64,000 bases of DNA, taken from the NCBI RefSeq assembly GCF_000383915.1, contig NZ_KB912942.1, forward strand, positions 6,830,413 through 6,894,412, in the 5' to 3' direction. Of this stretch, positions 42,432 to 50,942 are shown one piece after another (the stretch's first letter is position 1; each line of letters opens with the position of its first letter). The stretch comes from Amycolatopsis benzoatilytica AK 16/65. Lineage in GTDB: Bacteria > Actinomycetota > Actinomycetes > Mycobacteriales > Pseudonocardiaceae. Both the position numbers and the translations under genes were made by a program. A model generated the notes under the pieces. That model saw only the letters and a list, made by a program, of their open reading frames with translations, was not told the DNA's origin and did no database searches.

Positions 42432-43549
42432 TTCTCCCCCTCCACGGGCAGTTCCGCCCGCACTTCGAAACCCTGTCCGGTCAGGCTCGCTTCAACGGTG
42501 CCGCCGAGTGCCGTCGCCCGTTCCCGCATCCCGCGCAGGCCGTGGCCGGGCGTCGGCTGGACGGTGCCGCGGCCGTCGTCGCGGACGGTCAGGACCAGCC
42601 TGCCCGGCGTCCGCTCGAACCGGACCTCCACGCGCTGAGCGCCGTCGGCGTGCCGGACGACGTTGGTCAGCGACTCCTGCAGGATCCGGTACGCCGCGCC
42701 GCCCACCGGGGCGGGCAGCTCGCCTGGTTCGCCGTGCAGCTCCACCTCCAGCCCGGCGGTTCGCGCGTGGTCGAGCAGTTCGCCGATCTGAGCAAGGCTC
42801 GGCGCGGGGGCCCGGTTCTCGCCGGATCGAAGGACCGCGAGCGTCGCGCGCAAGTCGTTGAGCGCGGACGCACTGGCCGCCTTGATGTTCAGCAGCGCCT
42901 CTTTCGCCTGCTCCGGCCTGCGATCCGCGACGTGCGCGGCGACGCCGGCTTGGACGTTGATCATGGCGAGGCTGTGCGCGACGACGTCGTGCACCTCGCG
43001 GGCGATGCGCAGCCGCTCCTGCTCGGCCATCCGGTGCCGGTGCTCGGCGGCCTGCTCGCGCCGCGCCGCGACCGCCGCGAACTGGAACCGGAACGCGGTC
43101 GCGATGCCGATCACCGCGACCATCCAGACCACCGCGAACAGCGCCCAGGCGTCGATGGCAAACGTTTGCGCGACGACCACGTGGATCAGGTACGCACCGG
43201 CGAGCACGACTGACCCCGTGCTCCCGGCGACCACCGGCCCCTTCTGCTTCGTCAGGACGAACAGCGCGATGGTCGGAACGACGACGACCGGGCCGCCGGG
43301 TTCGGACGACAGGTAGTAGGCGTACGCGGACGCGGCGGTCAGCACGAACAACGGCAGCGGATAGCGGTGGACGAGCAGCAGGAGCAGCACGGTGGCGGCG
43401 AGCCAGGCCGCGCCGAGCGGGCTGAGCGGGTGCGCGAAGTGCTGCCACCGGCCGGACGCGCTGGAGCCGCCGAGCACGAAGGCGAGCACCACGATGGTGC
43501 GGAACACGCGTCCGAACCACGGGTTGTGGGCTCGCCACCAGTAGTGCAT
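42428..43549 (-). CDS. NarL-type partner sensor histidine kinase
   Basis: The 373-residue kinase has an N-terminal membrane domain of about five helices (1-160), then a HisKA_3 dimerisation domain with AREVHDVVAHSLAMINVQAGVAAHVADRRPEQAKEAL (phospho-acceptor His near 188), and a C-terminal ATPase domain with ILQESLTNVVRHADGAQRVEV and DDGRG. The start MHYWWRAHN at 43549 follows TAGTTT (43562-43557, minus strand) by 7 nt without a Shine-Dalgarno, so the transcript may be leaderless. It is translationally coupled to the response regulator. Confidence 0.94.
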   Translation of the reverse strand: MHYWWRAHNPWFGRVFRTIVVLAFVLGGSSASGRWQHFAHPLSPLGAAWLAATVLLLLLVHRYPLPLFVLTAASAYAYYLSSEPGGPVVVVPTIALFVLTKQKGPVVAGSTGSVVLAGAYLIHVVVAQTFAIDAWALFAVVWMVAVIGIATAFRFQFAAVAARREQAAEHRHRMAEQERLRIAREVHDVVAHSLAMINVQAGVAAHVADRRPEQAKEALLNIKAASASALNDLRATLAVLRSGENRAPAPSLAQIGELLDHARTAGLEVELHGEPGELPAPVGGAAYRILQESLTNVVRHADGAQRVEVRFERTPGRLVLTVRDDGRGTVQPTPGHGLRGMRERATALGGTVEASLTGQGFEVRAELPVEGEK

Positions 43550-43608
43550 GGTGCGAAAACTACCGGGAATGACCGGTGGCCGCGTCCGTCGTGGAGCGCG
43601 AAATCCGG

Positions 43609-44454
43609 CTACGCGTTGCGCGGTACAGCCGCTTGAAGTTTCTCCGCTGTCTCCGGGTTCGCCGGGGTGTAGACCGACAGCCGGGTCTCCGAGCGACGAC
43701 CGAGGTACAGGTAGGTGAAGTTGAACGTCAGCAGCCCGACTTCCGGGTGCAGATAACGCTTGGTCGGCGACAGCTCCGAGTTCACGTCGTGCCGGCGCCA
43801 CAGCTCCTCGAAGCACGGCGATTCCGCCTGCAGCCGCTTGACCAGCGATTTCCACGCCGGTTCCGCCATGTGCTCGGCCATCGCGGCGCGGAACGCGGAG
43901 ACCAGCCGGCTCACGTTCTGGTCCCAGTCGAGCATCCGCTTCTTCCACTCCGGATTGAGCAGGACCTGCACGAGCGTGTTGCGGTCCTCGAACGGGATCC
44001 GGTCGACGCCGCCCATCAGCCAGTCGTAGCCGGCGTTGTAGCCGAGCACGTCGTAGCGGGCGTTGCGGACCGCGGCCGGGAACGGCTCGAGCTGGACCAG
44101 CGTGTCTTGCAGCGATGGGGTGATCACCGCGCACGCCTTCTGCTCGGTCATCGGCTCCGGTGCGCCGGCCAGGGTGAACAGGTGCACATGCTCGTGCGGA
44201 TCGAGCCGGAGCGTGCGGGAGATCGCGCTGAGCACCTGCTCGGATGCGTTGATGTCGCGGCCCTGTTCGAGCCACGTGTACCAGGTGACGCCCACCCCGG
44301 CGAGCTGCGCGACCTCCTCGCGGCGCAGCCCCGGCGTGCGCCGCCGTCCGCCGACCGGCAGGCCGACCTGCTCGGGCGTGATTCGCGCGCGCCGGTTGCG
44401 GAGGAACTCGCCGAGTTCGGTGCGCCGGAGGCGGTCTTCGAGGGCAGTGGTCAC
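43609..44454 (-). CDS. XRE-type regulator with MmyB-like ligand domain
   Basis: The 281-residue protein has an N-terminal XRE helix-turn-helix (LGEFLRNRRARITPEQVGLP, RRTPGLRREEVAQLAGVGVTWYTWLEQGRDINAS) and a C-terminal MmyB-type PAS-like domain (NARYDVLGYNAGYDWLMGG, RLVSAFRAAMAEHMAEPAWKSLVKRL, HPEVGLLTFNFTYLYL). MmyB-like domains bind small, often fatty, ligands. GTG at 44454 starts the protein. It is divergent from an MFS exporter, with four TACCAGG words between them, so it probably controls that pump. Confidence 0.92.
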   Translation of the reverse strand: MTTALEDRLRRTELGEFLRNRRARITPEQVGLPVGGRRRTPGLRREEVAQLAGVGVTWYTWLEQGRDINASEQVLSAISRTLRLDPHEHVHLFTLAGAPEPMTEQKACAVITPSLQDTLVQLEPFPAAVRNARYDVLGYNAGYDWLMGGVDRIPFEDRNTLVQVLLNPEWKKRMLDWDQNVSRLVSAFRAAMAEHMAEPAWKSLVKRLQAESPCFEELWRRHDVNSELSPTKRYLHPEVGLLTFNFTYLYLGRRSETRLSVYTPANPETAEKLQAAVPRNA

Positions 44455-44457
44455 GAA

Positions 44458-44531
44458 TACCAGGTAACCACTTCGCGCACCCTGTTACCAGGTACTCGGA
44501 GTACCAGGATAGAGCCACACCTGGTACCAGG
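44458..44531. promoter_or_regulatory. Divergent promoter region with TACCAGG repeats
   Basis: TACCAGG occurs at 44458, 44486, 44502 and 44525; the last is part of the perfect palindrome CCTGGTACCAGG (44520-44531). The array fills the space between the MmyB-type regulator and the MFS gene and is the likely operator. Confidence 0.72.
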
Positions 44532-44557
44532 GTTTTGCCCGGCGGAACGTAGTACTC

Positions 44558-45994
44558 ATGACGACTACCACCACCGCCTCGGCACCGGCTACCGCCGTTG
44601 TCGGGGCACCGGCCCGGTTCACCGCCGCGGGCCTGATCACGGTGCTGCTGGGAGCGGCGCTGCCGATCATCGACTTCTTCATCGTCAACGTCGCCCTGCC
44701 CACCATCGACACCGACCTGCACGCGTCCGCCGCGACGCTCGAACTCGTCGTCGCCGGCTACGGCATCGCGTACGCGGTGCTCCTCGTACTTGGCGGACGG
44801 CTCGGCGACACGTTCGGACGGCGGCGGCTGTTCCTGCTCGGCCTTGCCCTGTTCACCCTCACCTCGCTGGCCTGCGGCGTCGCTCCGGACGCCGGGACGC
44901 TGGTCCTCGCCCGCGCGGCGCAGGGCGCGGCTTCGGCGATGCTGCTGCCGCAAGTGCTTTCGATCATCCAGGCCGGCACCTCCGGCGAACGCCGGTCCCG
45001 CGCGATCGGCCTGTACGGCGCGACCGGCGGCATCGCCACCGTGATCGGCCAGCTGCTCGGCGGCGTGCTGGTGTCCGCCGACCTGTGGGGCCTGAGCTGG
45101 CGGCCGATCTTCCTGGTCAACGTGCCGATCGGCCTCTTCGGCCTGCTGATCGCGCGCCGCACGGTGCCGGACAGCCGGGCGAGCAATCCGCTCGGCATCG
45201 ACCGGTTGGGCACCGTGCTGCTCGCGGTCTCCCTGTTGTCCCTGCTGATCCCGATCATGGAGGGCCGGGCGCTCGGCTGGCCATGGTGGACGATCGCGCT
45301 GCTGGTCGTGTTCCCGTTCGCGACCTACGCGTTCGCCCGCGTCGAACGCCGCCTGGAATCGGCGGGCCGCACGCCGTTGCTGCCGCCGACCTTGCTCCGC
45401 ACGCCGAGCATGCGGCACGGGCTGACCGTCGCGGTGCCGTTCTTCTGCTCCTTCGGCTCGTTCATGTTCGTCTACGCGGTCACGCTGCAAACCGGCCTGC
45501 ACCTCAGCGCGCTCGAAGCCGGCCTCGCGCTGATGCCGATGGCGCTCGCGTACTTCCTCACCTCCTTGTCCAGCAGCCACTTGGTCGCGCGGTTCGGCCG
45601 CAAGGTGGTGCCGGTCGGCGCGTTGATCCTGACGCTCGGGCTGATCGTGCTCGCCGGATCCGCGCTGCGGTCCTGGCCGGACTTGTCGATCTGGCAGCTG
45701 GCCCCGGCGATGGTGCTGATCGGCATCGGCAACGGGCTCGCGATGAGCACGCTGTTCCGGGTGGTGCTGTCCCGGGTTCCCGCCGATCTCGCCGGTGCGG
45801 GCGGCGGCGTGCTCACCACGACCCAGCAGACGTCGCTGGCCTTGGGCGTCGCGGTGCTCGGCAGCCTGTTCGCAGGTCTGAGCGGGCCCGGGTCACTCGG
45901 CTACCGGGGGGCGTTCGTGCTGGTCATCGGTTTGCTGGCGGTGCTCGCGCTGGCGGTTGCCGGGCTGGCGCGGAAGCTGCCAGACCCGCGCTGA
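44558..45994 (+). CDS. MFS drug/solute exporter, DHA2 (QacA/EmrB-like) family
   Basis: The 478-residue protein has about 14 helices and DHA2-family motifs: an acidic residue in the first helix (IDFFIVNVALPTID), motif A GGRLGDTFGRRR near 87 and motif C LPQVLSIIQAG... with GLYGATGGIATVIGQLLGG. These pumps use the proton gradient to export drugs, dyes and metabolites. ATG at 44558 has no clear ribosome site. It is divergent from the MmyB-type regulator, which probably represses it and releases on ligand binding. Confidence 0.93.
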   Translation: MTTTTTASAPATAVVGAPARFTAAGLITVLLGAALPIIDFFIVNVALPTIDTDLHASAATLELVVAGYGIAYAVLLVLGGRLGDTFGRRRLFLLGLALFTLTSLACGVAPDAGTLVLARAAQGAASAMLLPQVLSIIQAGTSGERRSRAIGLYGATGGIATVIGQLLGGVLVSADLWGLSWRPIFLVNVPIGLFGLLIARRTVPDSRASNPLGIDRLGTVLLAVSLLSLLIPIMEGRALGWPWWTIALLVVFPFATYAFARVERRLESAGRTPLLPPTLLRTPSMRHGLTVAVPFFCSFGSFMFVYAVTLQTGLHLSALEAGLALMPMALAYFLTSLSSSHLVARFGRKVVPVGALILTLGLIVLAGSALRSWPDLSIWQLAPAMVLIGIGNGLAMSTLFRVVLSRVPADLAGAGGGVLTTTQQTSLALGVAVLGSLFAGLSGPGSLGYRGAFVLVIGLLAVLALAVAGLARKLPDPR

Positions 45995-46040
45995 GGAATT
46001 CACCCGACGGAAAACCGCGCTCCCGGACGACGATGAGAAT

Positions 46041-46565
46041 GTGACGGAACCTCGGGTGCAGCCAGACCCGGCCTTCGCGCTGCTGGGCCTCTACGAGAAG
46101 GCCCTGCCGGAGGTCTACGGGTACCTGCTCGCGAGGTGCGGCGACCGCGTGCTGGCCGAGGAACTGACTTCGGAGACGTTCCTCGGCGCGGTCGCCGCTT
46201 GCCGCAAGGAGCACGCGCCGCCGGTGAGCACGCCGTGGCTGATCGGGGTGGCCCGGCACAAGCTGGCTGACCACTGGCGGCGGATCGAACGGGAGCAGCG
46301 CGGACTACGGCTGGTGCACGACGCCGAAGACGACGTCGAGGATCCCTGGGACGAACAGCTCGACGCCCTGCGTGCGCGGCAGGTGCTCGGTTCGCTGGCG
46401 GTCCCGCATCAAGCGGTGCTCACCTTGCGGTACGTCGACGGCCTTCCGGTGCGCGAGGTCGCCGCGCACCTCGGCCGGACAGTCCACGCGACCGAGGCGT
46501 TGCTGACGCGGGCCAAGACCGCGTTCCGCCGCGGCTACCAGGGGAAGGAGGGAAGCGATGCCTGA
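46041..46565 (+). CDS. ECF-type RNA polymerase sigma factor
   Basis: The 174-residue protein has sigma region 2 (ALPEVYGYLLARCGDRVLAEELTSETFLGAVAA, WLIGVARHKLADHWRR) and region 4 (VLGSLAVPHQAVLTLRYVDGLPVREVAAHLGRTVHATEALLTRAKTAFRRGY). There is no SnoaL-like extension. GTG at 46041 is chosen by family alignment; its ribosome site is weak (GATGAGA). The stop overlaps the ATG of a double VOC protein by 8 nt (ATGCCTGA), so the two are coupled. There is no classical anti-sigma gene, and the VOC protein may serve in regulation. Confidence 0.9.
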   Translation: MTEPRVQPDPAFALLGLYEKALPEVYGYLLARCGDRVLAEELTSETFLGAVAACRKEHAPPVSTPWLIGVARHKLADHWRRIEREQRGLRLVHDAEDDVEDPWDEQLDALRARQVLGSLAVPHQAVLTLRYVDGLPVREVAAHLGRTVHATEALLTRAKTAFRRGYQGKEGSDA

Positions 46566-47451
46566 ACCGTTCGACGCGCTCGCGCTGCCCTCGACGCCGG
46601 TCGATCCCGAACCGGCCTTCGCCGACCAGCTGCGGGACGACCTCCGTCGCCTGATTCTGAACGGAGCGGACATGACTGCCACTGAAACCGCGCCTCAGCA
46701 GGCGAAACTGGGCTCGCTCACGCCGTACCTGGTGGTGCGCGACGCCCGCGCCGCGCTCGATTTCTACGTCGAGGTCTTCGCCGCCCAGCGCCGGGCGGAG
46801 CCGATCGTGATGGACGACGGCCGCATCGGGCACGCCGAACTGGCGATCGGCGACAGCGTGCTGATGCTGGCCGAGGAATTCCCTGAGCTGGGCAACGTCG
46901 TCGCCCCCGAAGGCGGTCCGCTGATCCGGGTCGAGGTCGCCGACCCGCACCGCGCGATGCGGCGCGGGGTCGAGCTGGGCGGCGAAGAGGTGCTCCCGGT
47001 CGAAGACCGCGGGCACGGGCTGGCCGGCACCCTGCGCGACCCGTTCGGACAGCGCTGGCTCGTCTCGCAGGCCGCGCCGCGAACGACGGAGGCCGAGGAG
47101 CGCACGTACCGGCACGGCGAGGCCGGGTACTTCACCTTCCAAGTGCCCGACGAGATCCGCGCCAAGACGTTCTACGGCGCGGTGCTCGGCTGGCAGTTCT
47201 CGCCCGGCAGCGTGCCGACCGGCTGGCGGATCGAGGGCGACGGCCTGCCCGGCGGGCTGTGGGGCGGACCGCAGCTGCAGGTCGGCTGGAAGCTGATGTT
47301 CGCCGTCGACGACCTCGAAGCAGCGCTCGGCCGGGTGCGCGCCCAAGGCGGCCGGGCTGGCGAGGTGGAGAACCAACCGTACGGCCGTACTGCGGATTGT
47401 GCCGATGACCAGGGCATCGAGTTCTGGCTGTGGGAACAACCACGAGCGTGA
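46558..47451 (+). CDS. Double VOC-domain protein coupled to a sigma factor
   Basis: The 297-residue protein has a short N-terminal segment (MPEPFDALALPSTPVDPEPAFADQLRDDLRRLIL) of the kind seen at the C-terminal end of sigma or anti-sigma proteins, then two vicinal-oxygen-chelate domains. The first (52-175) has LTPYLVVRDARAALDFYVEVFAAQ, GHAELAIGDSVLMLAEE and the late DPFGQRWLV. The second (182-295) has GYFTFQVPDEIRAKTFYGAVLGW and DQGIEFWLWEQP. ATG at 46558 lies within the last codons of the sigma gene. It may bind a ligand that tunes the sigma factor; this is inferred from coupling, not shown. Confidence 0.85.
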   Translation: MPEPFDALALPSTPVDPEPAFADQLRDDLRRLILNGADMTATETAPQQAKLGSLTPYLVVRDARAALDFYVEVFAAQRRAEPIVMDDGRIGHAELAIGDSVLMLAEEFPELGNVVAPEGGPLIRVEVADPHRAMRRGVELGGEEVLPVEDRGHGLAGTLRDPFGQRWLVSQAAPRTTEAEERTYRHGEAGYFTFQVPDEIRAKTFYGAVLGWQFSPGSVPTGWRIEGDGLPGGLWGGPQLQVGWKLMFAVDDLEAALGRVRAQGGRAGEVENQPYGRTADCADDQGIEFWLWEQPRA

Positions 47452-47485
47452 CGGCAAACCGCGCGGGCGGGCGCACACTCGGGAG

Positions 47486-47869
47486 ATGGGCGCGCACTGG
47501 ACACCCCGGGACGATGCCGAGCTGACCGCCGGTTGGCAGCTCTGGCTCGCGCTGGACTCGTGTGCCCGGCCGAGTCCGGACTGGGACGGCACGCCGGCGG
47601 AAGCGGTACGCGGCATCGAACGCTGCTGTGCGGCCTGCGACGAGATCCTGGCCGGCTACGACGAACCGGATTCCGCGGTCGCCGGTCTGGTGCGCTCGAT
47701 GTTCCTCGCCACCAGCTGGACGATGAAGCTCTGGCGCGACGACTCGGATCCACTCGACGCCGAACGCGCCGCGCTGCTGCACGCGGACCTGGCCGCCTTC
47801 ACCGAGCACGCGGAAAGTGTGCGGACGCTGCTCGCGACCGGCGGCGGGTGGGCTTCGCTGCCGCGCTGA
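47486..47869 (+). CDS. Small hypothetical protein
   Basis: The 127-residue protein has no recognised domain. It is alpha-helical with a Cys-rich patch (GIERCCAACDEIL, plus an earlier SCARP) that could bind a metal, and ends LLATGGGWASLPR. ATG at 47486 directly follows GGGAG, so initiation may be inefficient. It lies 35 bp after the VOC gene and may be part of that unit. A repeat hairpin follows. Confidence 0.65.
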   Translation: MGAHWTPRDDAELTAGWQLWLALDSCARPSPDWDGTPAEAVRGIERCCAACDEILAGYDEPDSAVAGLVRSMFLATSWTMKLWRDDSDPLDAERAALLHADLAAFTEHAESVRTLLATGGGWASLPR

Positions 47870-47887
47870 CCCCGCCGGCCGGTGTCC

Positions 47888-47964
47888 GTGAAGGGCCCCT
47901 TGAGGGACTTGGATTCCCGGAAGGGGCCCCTCACGGACTTGGATTCCCGGAAGGGGCCCTTCAC
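47888..47964. repeat. GTGAAGGG hairpin with a duplicated 30-bp half
   Basis: The element begins GTGAAGGGCCCCTTGAGGG and continues with two near-identical 30-bp units (47905-47934 and 47935-47964) ending in TCAC, so either unit can close the hairpin. It separates convergent genes (ends 47869 and 47986) and probably terminates both. Confidence 0.82.
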
Positions 47965-47985
47965 GGACCTTTGCCTACCGGGGAA

Positions 47986-48396
47986 TTACCAGCTGGCTGG
48001 CCGCTTGCGCTCCGGCTCGTACGGCTGCGTGATGACCTCGATGCCGTTGCCGCCGGGATCGAGGAAGTACACGCCGCGGCCGCCGTGGTTGTGGTTGATC
48101 TCGCCAGGGCCCTGCCCGCCCGGGCCGGCGTGGTAAGCGATCCCGGTTTCCTTCAGCCGCGCGAAAAACGCGTCGAAATCGACCTCGGGGATGAGGAAAC
48201 AGTAGTGCTGCAGCCTGCGATCCTCGTCCGGGATGGTGGCGAAGTCGAGCCGCACGCCGTTGCCGGTCTCGACCGGTACGAACGGCCCCCATTCGACGCC
48301 GATCTCAAATCCCAGCAGGTGCGCGAAGAATTCGGCGGATTCCCGGTTGTCCCGGGACGGGACGATCAGATGGTTCAGTTCAAGAGAAATGGACAC
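47986..48396 (-). CDS. VOC family protein (glyoxalase/dioxygenase-like)
   Basis: This is a single 136-residue VOC domain: LNHLIVPSRDNRESAEFFAHLLGF at the N-terminus, HYCFLIPEVDFDAFFARLKETG in the middle and GRGVYFLDPGGNGIEVITQPY at the end. Metal-ligand positions fit His9, a His near 64 and a Glu near 119, as in glyoxalase/dioxygenase relatives. GTG at 48396 follows GGAGG. Substrate unknown. It stands alone between a repeat hairpin and the ugd terminator region. Confidence 0.88.
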   Translation of the reverse strand: MSISLELNHLIVPSRDNRESAEFFAHLLGFEIGVEWGPFVPVETGNGVRLDFATIPDEDRRLQHYCFLIPEVDFDAFFARLKETGIAYHAGPGGQGPGEINHNHGGRGVYFLDPGGNGIEVITQPYEPERKRPASW

Positions 48397-48566
48397 GAAG
48401 CAATGCCTCCAGAAGGCATCCCAGCACCTCCATGCCTCACCCAGCCGGTGACCGGCACGCGATGCCGCTGTGGATCATATCGCAGCGCGGACGGGCCGCC
48501 CAGGAAAAAAGCGGCTGCGTCCGGCGCGGTTGACGAAGGCTCGCTGGACCACCGCCGGACTTTGTG

Positions 48567-48620
48567 CGGAGAACGGAACCGGCCCGCGGTCTCGCGGCCA
48601 CGGGCCGATTCCGTTCTCCG
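48567..48620. terminator. Hairpin terminator after ugd
   Basis: A 20-bp stem with two mismatches (48567-48586 with 48601-48620, starting CGGAGAACGGAACCGG) and a 14-nt loop lies 25 bp past the ugd stop on the minus strand. Confidence 0.82.
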
Positions 48621-48644
48621 GCTAGGTGGTGAGCGGGTCTCCGC

Positions 48645-49952
48645 TCACGAGACGGCGACCTTCCGCCGCGCCGCACGCGGGCGGCCGATGCCCTGCCAGG
48701 TCAGGCCGGCGTCCAGGATCATTCGCGGGTCCAGCAGGTTCCGGGTGTCCACGACGTCGTGGCCTTCCATCGCATCTGCCATCGCGACCCAGTCCAGGTT
48801 CCGGAATTCCGCCCATTCGGTAAGCACCACAACGACATCCGCGTCCTTGGCGACCTGATACGGGTCGTCCACGACGGTCATCCCGGCGATCGACCCGCAG
48901 ACCGCCGGGTCGTAGGCGGTGATCTCCGCGCCGAGTGCGCCGAGCACCGAGGACACCGCGAGCGCCGGCGAATCGCGCAGGTCGTTCGTGCCCGCCTTGA
49001 ATGCCAGCCCGAGCACGCCGATCCGGGCACCGGCCAGGGTTCCGCCGCAAGCGCCGGCGATTTTCGCCACCACGCGGTCACGCTGGGCGATGTTTTCGTC
49101 GATCGCCGAGGTGAGCATCCGGAAGTCGTAGTCCACCGATTCGGCGACCTTGACGAGCGCGCTGGTGTCCTTGGGCAGGCAGGAGCCGCCCCAGCCCGGT
49201 CCGGGCTTGAGGAAGGTGCGGCCGATCCGCCGGTCGTAGCCCATTCCTTCGGTGACCAGGTCGATGTCGGCGCCGAGCCGTTCGCACAGCTCGGCGATCG
49301 AGTTCACATAGGACAGTTTGAGTGCGAGGAAACAGTTCGCCGCGTACTTGACGAGTTCGGCGCTGGCCGCGTCGGAGAGCACCACCGGCGCGGCGAGATC
49401 GCCGTACAATTGCCCGACCCAGCCGGCCGCGGCGGCCGAATCCGAGCCGACGACGATCCGGTCGGGGTTCAGGAAGTCTTGCACCGCAGTGCCTTCGCGC
49501 AGGAATTCCGGGTTCGACACCACCGGCACGTCGGCGCGCCCGACCATCGCGCTAATCCGTTTCGCGGTGCCGACCGGCACTGTCGATTTGGTGATCAGCG
49601 CGCAGCCGGCCGGCAGCACGTCGCCGATTTCGGCGGTCACCGCCTCCACTGCCCGCAGATCCGCGGAACCGCCCGCGCCCATCGGCGTCGGCACGCAGAG
49701 GAACACGCCCTCCGCGTCGCGAACCGCGTCCCGCGCCCCGACGACGAACGACAACCGCCCGTTCGCCAGCCCGCGGGAGACCAGTTCGGCGAGTCCCGGT
49801 TCGAGGATGTCCACCCGGCCGGCGGACAGCCGGGCCACTTTTGCCACGTCCACGTCCACACAGGTGACCTGGTGCCCGAGGCTCGCGAGACAAGCCCCCG
49901 TGGTCAATCCGACGTATCCCGTCCCTACCACCACGATCCGAGCTGAGCTCAT
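48645..49952 (-). CDS. ugd: UDP-glucose 6-dehydrogenase
   Basis: The enzyme oxidises UDP-glucose to UDP-glucuronate, a precursor of acidic surface sugars. The 435-residue protein begins with the Rossmann motif IVVVGTGYVGLTTGACLASLGH. It has a central region KYAANCFLALKLSYVNSIAELCERLGADI, catalytic Cys258 in GPGWGGSCLPKDT and a C-terminal NAD-like domain with IGVLGLAFKAGTNDLRDSP. ATG at 49952 has no clear Shine-Dalgarno. It could supply UDP-glucuronate to the glycan genes 9 kb upstream, though they are not in one operon. Confidence 0.95.
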   Translation of the reverse strand: MSSARIVVVGTGYVGLTTGACLASLGHQVTCVDVDVAKVARLSAGRVDILEPGLAELVSRGLANGRLSFVVGARDAVRDAEGVFLCVPTPMGAGGSADLRAVEAVTAEIGDVLPAGCALITKSTVPVGTAKRISAMVGRADVPVVSNPEFLREGTAVQDFLNPDRIVVGSDSAAAAGWVGQLYGDLAAPVVLSDAASAELVKYAANCFLALKLSYVNSIAELCERLGADIDLVTEGMGYDRRIGRTFLKPGPGWGGSCLPKDTSALVKVAESVDYDFRMLTSAIDENIAQRDRVVAKIAGACGGTLAGARIGVLGLAFKAGTNDLRDSPALAVSSVLGALGAEITAYDPAVCGSIAGMTVVDDPYQVAKDADVVVVLTEWAEFRNLDWVAMADAMEGHDVVDTRNLLDPRMILDAGLTWQGIGRPRAARRKVAVS

Positions 49953-50135
49953 GACGCTGAAGGTGACAGCCGGAGTTGACCTCAGCGCTAACGGAAGCGG
50001 TCGTGGCCGAATACTCCTCGCGACGACAGCGGGTGCGCCGTCGGGTGAGGCACCACACCCCTGCCCGCATGCGAACGAGCGTTAACCTGGGCGGGCAGGT
50101 GCACCGCGGCACCCGGAGCAGGAGGAAGGCTGAAG

Positions 50136-50894
50136 ATGCAGATCACCGACACCGCAGCGCTCGTCACGGGTGGCGCGTCCGGTCTCGGCGGCGCGACCGC
50201 CAAGGCACTGGCCGCGAAGGGCGCCCGGGTGTTCGCCCTCGACCTCGCGTCCTCGATCGAGAAGGCCGAGCAGATCGACGGCGTGACCTACGTCGAAGCC
50301 GACGTGACGGACCCGGACCAGGTCCAGACCGCCGTGGACACCGCGGCCGGCTCCGGCCTGCCGCTGCGAGTCGTGGTCAACTGCGCCGGCATCGGCCCGT
50401 CCGCGCGCATCCTGTCGAAGAAGGGCAGGCACGACCTGGCCCTGTACGCGAAGGTCGTCCAGATCAACCTGGTCGGCACCTTCAACGTCCTCACCATCGC
50501 CGCCGAAGCGATCGCGAAGACCGAACCGCTGGCTGACGACGCCCGCGGCGTGATCATCAACACCGCGTCCGTCGCCGCCTTCGACGGCCAGATCGGCCAG
50601 GTGGCCTACGCGTCGTCCAAGGGCGGCGTGGTCGGCCTGACCCTGCCCGCCGCGCGCGACCTGGCCTCGCACGGCATCCGGGTGCTGACCATCGCGCCGG
50701 GCATCGTGGACACTCCGATGCTCGCCACCGTAAGCGACGAATTCCGGGCTGGCCTGGCCGCCGGCGTGCCGTTCCCGAAGCGCCTTGCCCGGCCGGACGA
50801 GTACGCGCAGCTCGCCCTGTCGATGATCGACCACGACTACCTCAACGGCGAGGTCATCCGGATGGACGGCTCGCTGCGGATGGCCCCGCGCTGA
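50136..50894 (+). CDS. SDR-family 3-hydroxyacyl-CoA dehydrogenase-like enzyme
   Basis: The 252-residue protein is a classical short-chain dehydrogenase: cofactor motif TGGASGLG (11-18), NCAG near 87, catalytic Ser in TASVAAF and YASSK with the Tyr/Lys pair near 160. Its closest known relatives by pattern are type-II 3-hydroxyacyl-CoA dehydrogenases (HSD17B10-like), with LYAKVVQINLVGTFNV and PFPKRLARPDEYAQL. It probably takes part in beta-oxidation of branched or ordinary acyl-CoAs with NAD. ATG at 50136 follows AGGAGGAAGG. Monocistronic, ended by a hairpin. Confidence 0.93.
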   Translation: MQITDTAALVTGGASGLGGATAKALAAKGARVFALDLASSIEKAEQIDGVTYVEADVTDPDQVQTAVDTAAGSGLPLRVVVNCAGIGPSARILSKKGRHDLALYAKVVQINLVGTFNVLTIAAEAIAKTEPLADDARGVIINTASVAAFDGQIGQVAYASSKGGVVGLTLPAARDLASHGIRVLTIAPGIVDTPMLATVSDEFRAGLAAGVPFPKRLARPDEYAQLALSMIDHDYLNGEVIRMDGSLRMAPR

Positions 50895-50901
50895 CTCACC
50901 G

Positions 50902-50939
50902 GAACCCGGGTGGCGGCCGGTGCGGCCGCCACCCGGTTC
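50902..50939. terminator. Bidirectional hairpin terminator
   Basis: A stem with GGCCGCCACCCGGTTC as its right arm (50924-50939, pairing with 50902-50918, one bulge) lies between the convergent SDR and methyltransferase genes. Confidence 0.78.
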
Positions 50940-50942
50940 GGT

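Noticed and set aside
42428..45580. Minus-strand reading of about 1050 codons joining the kinase to sequence antisense to the MFS gene
   Set aside because: Only the part from 43549 down has kinase domains. The rest is antisense to the regulator and MFS region and is low-complexity.
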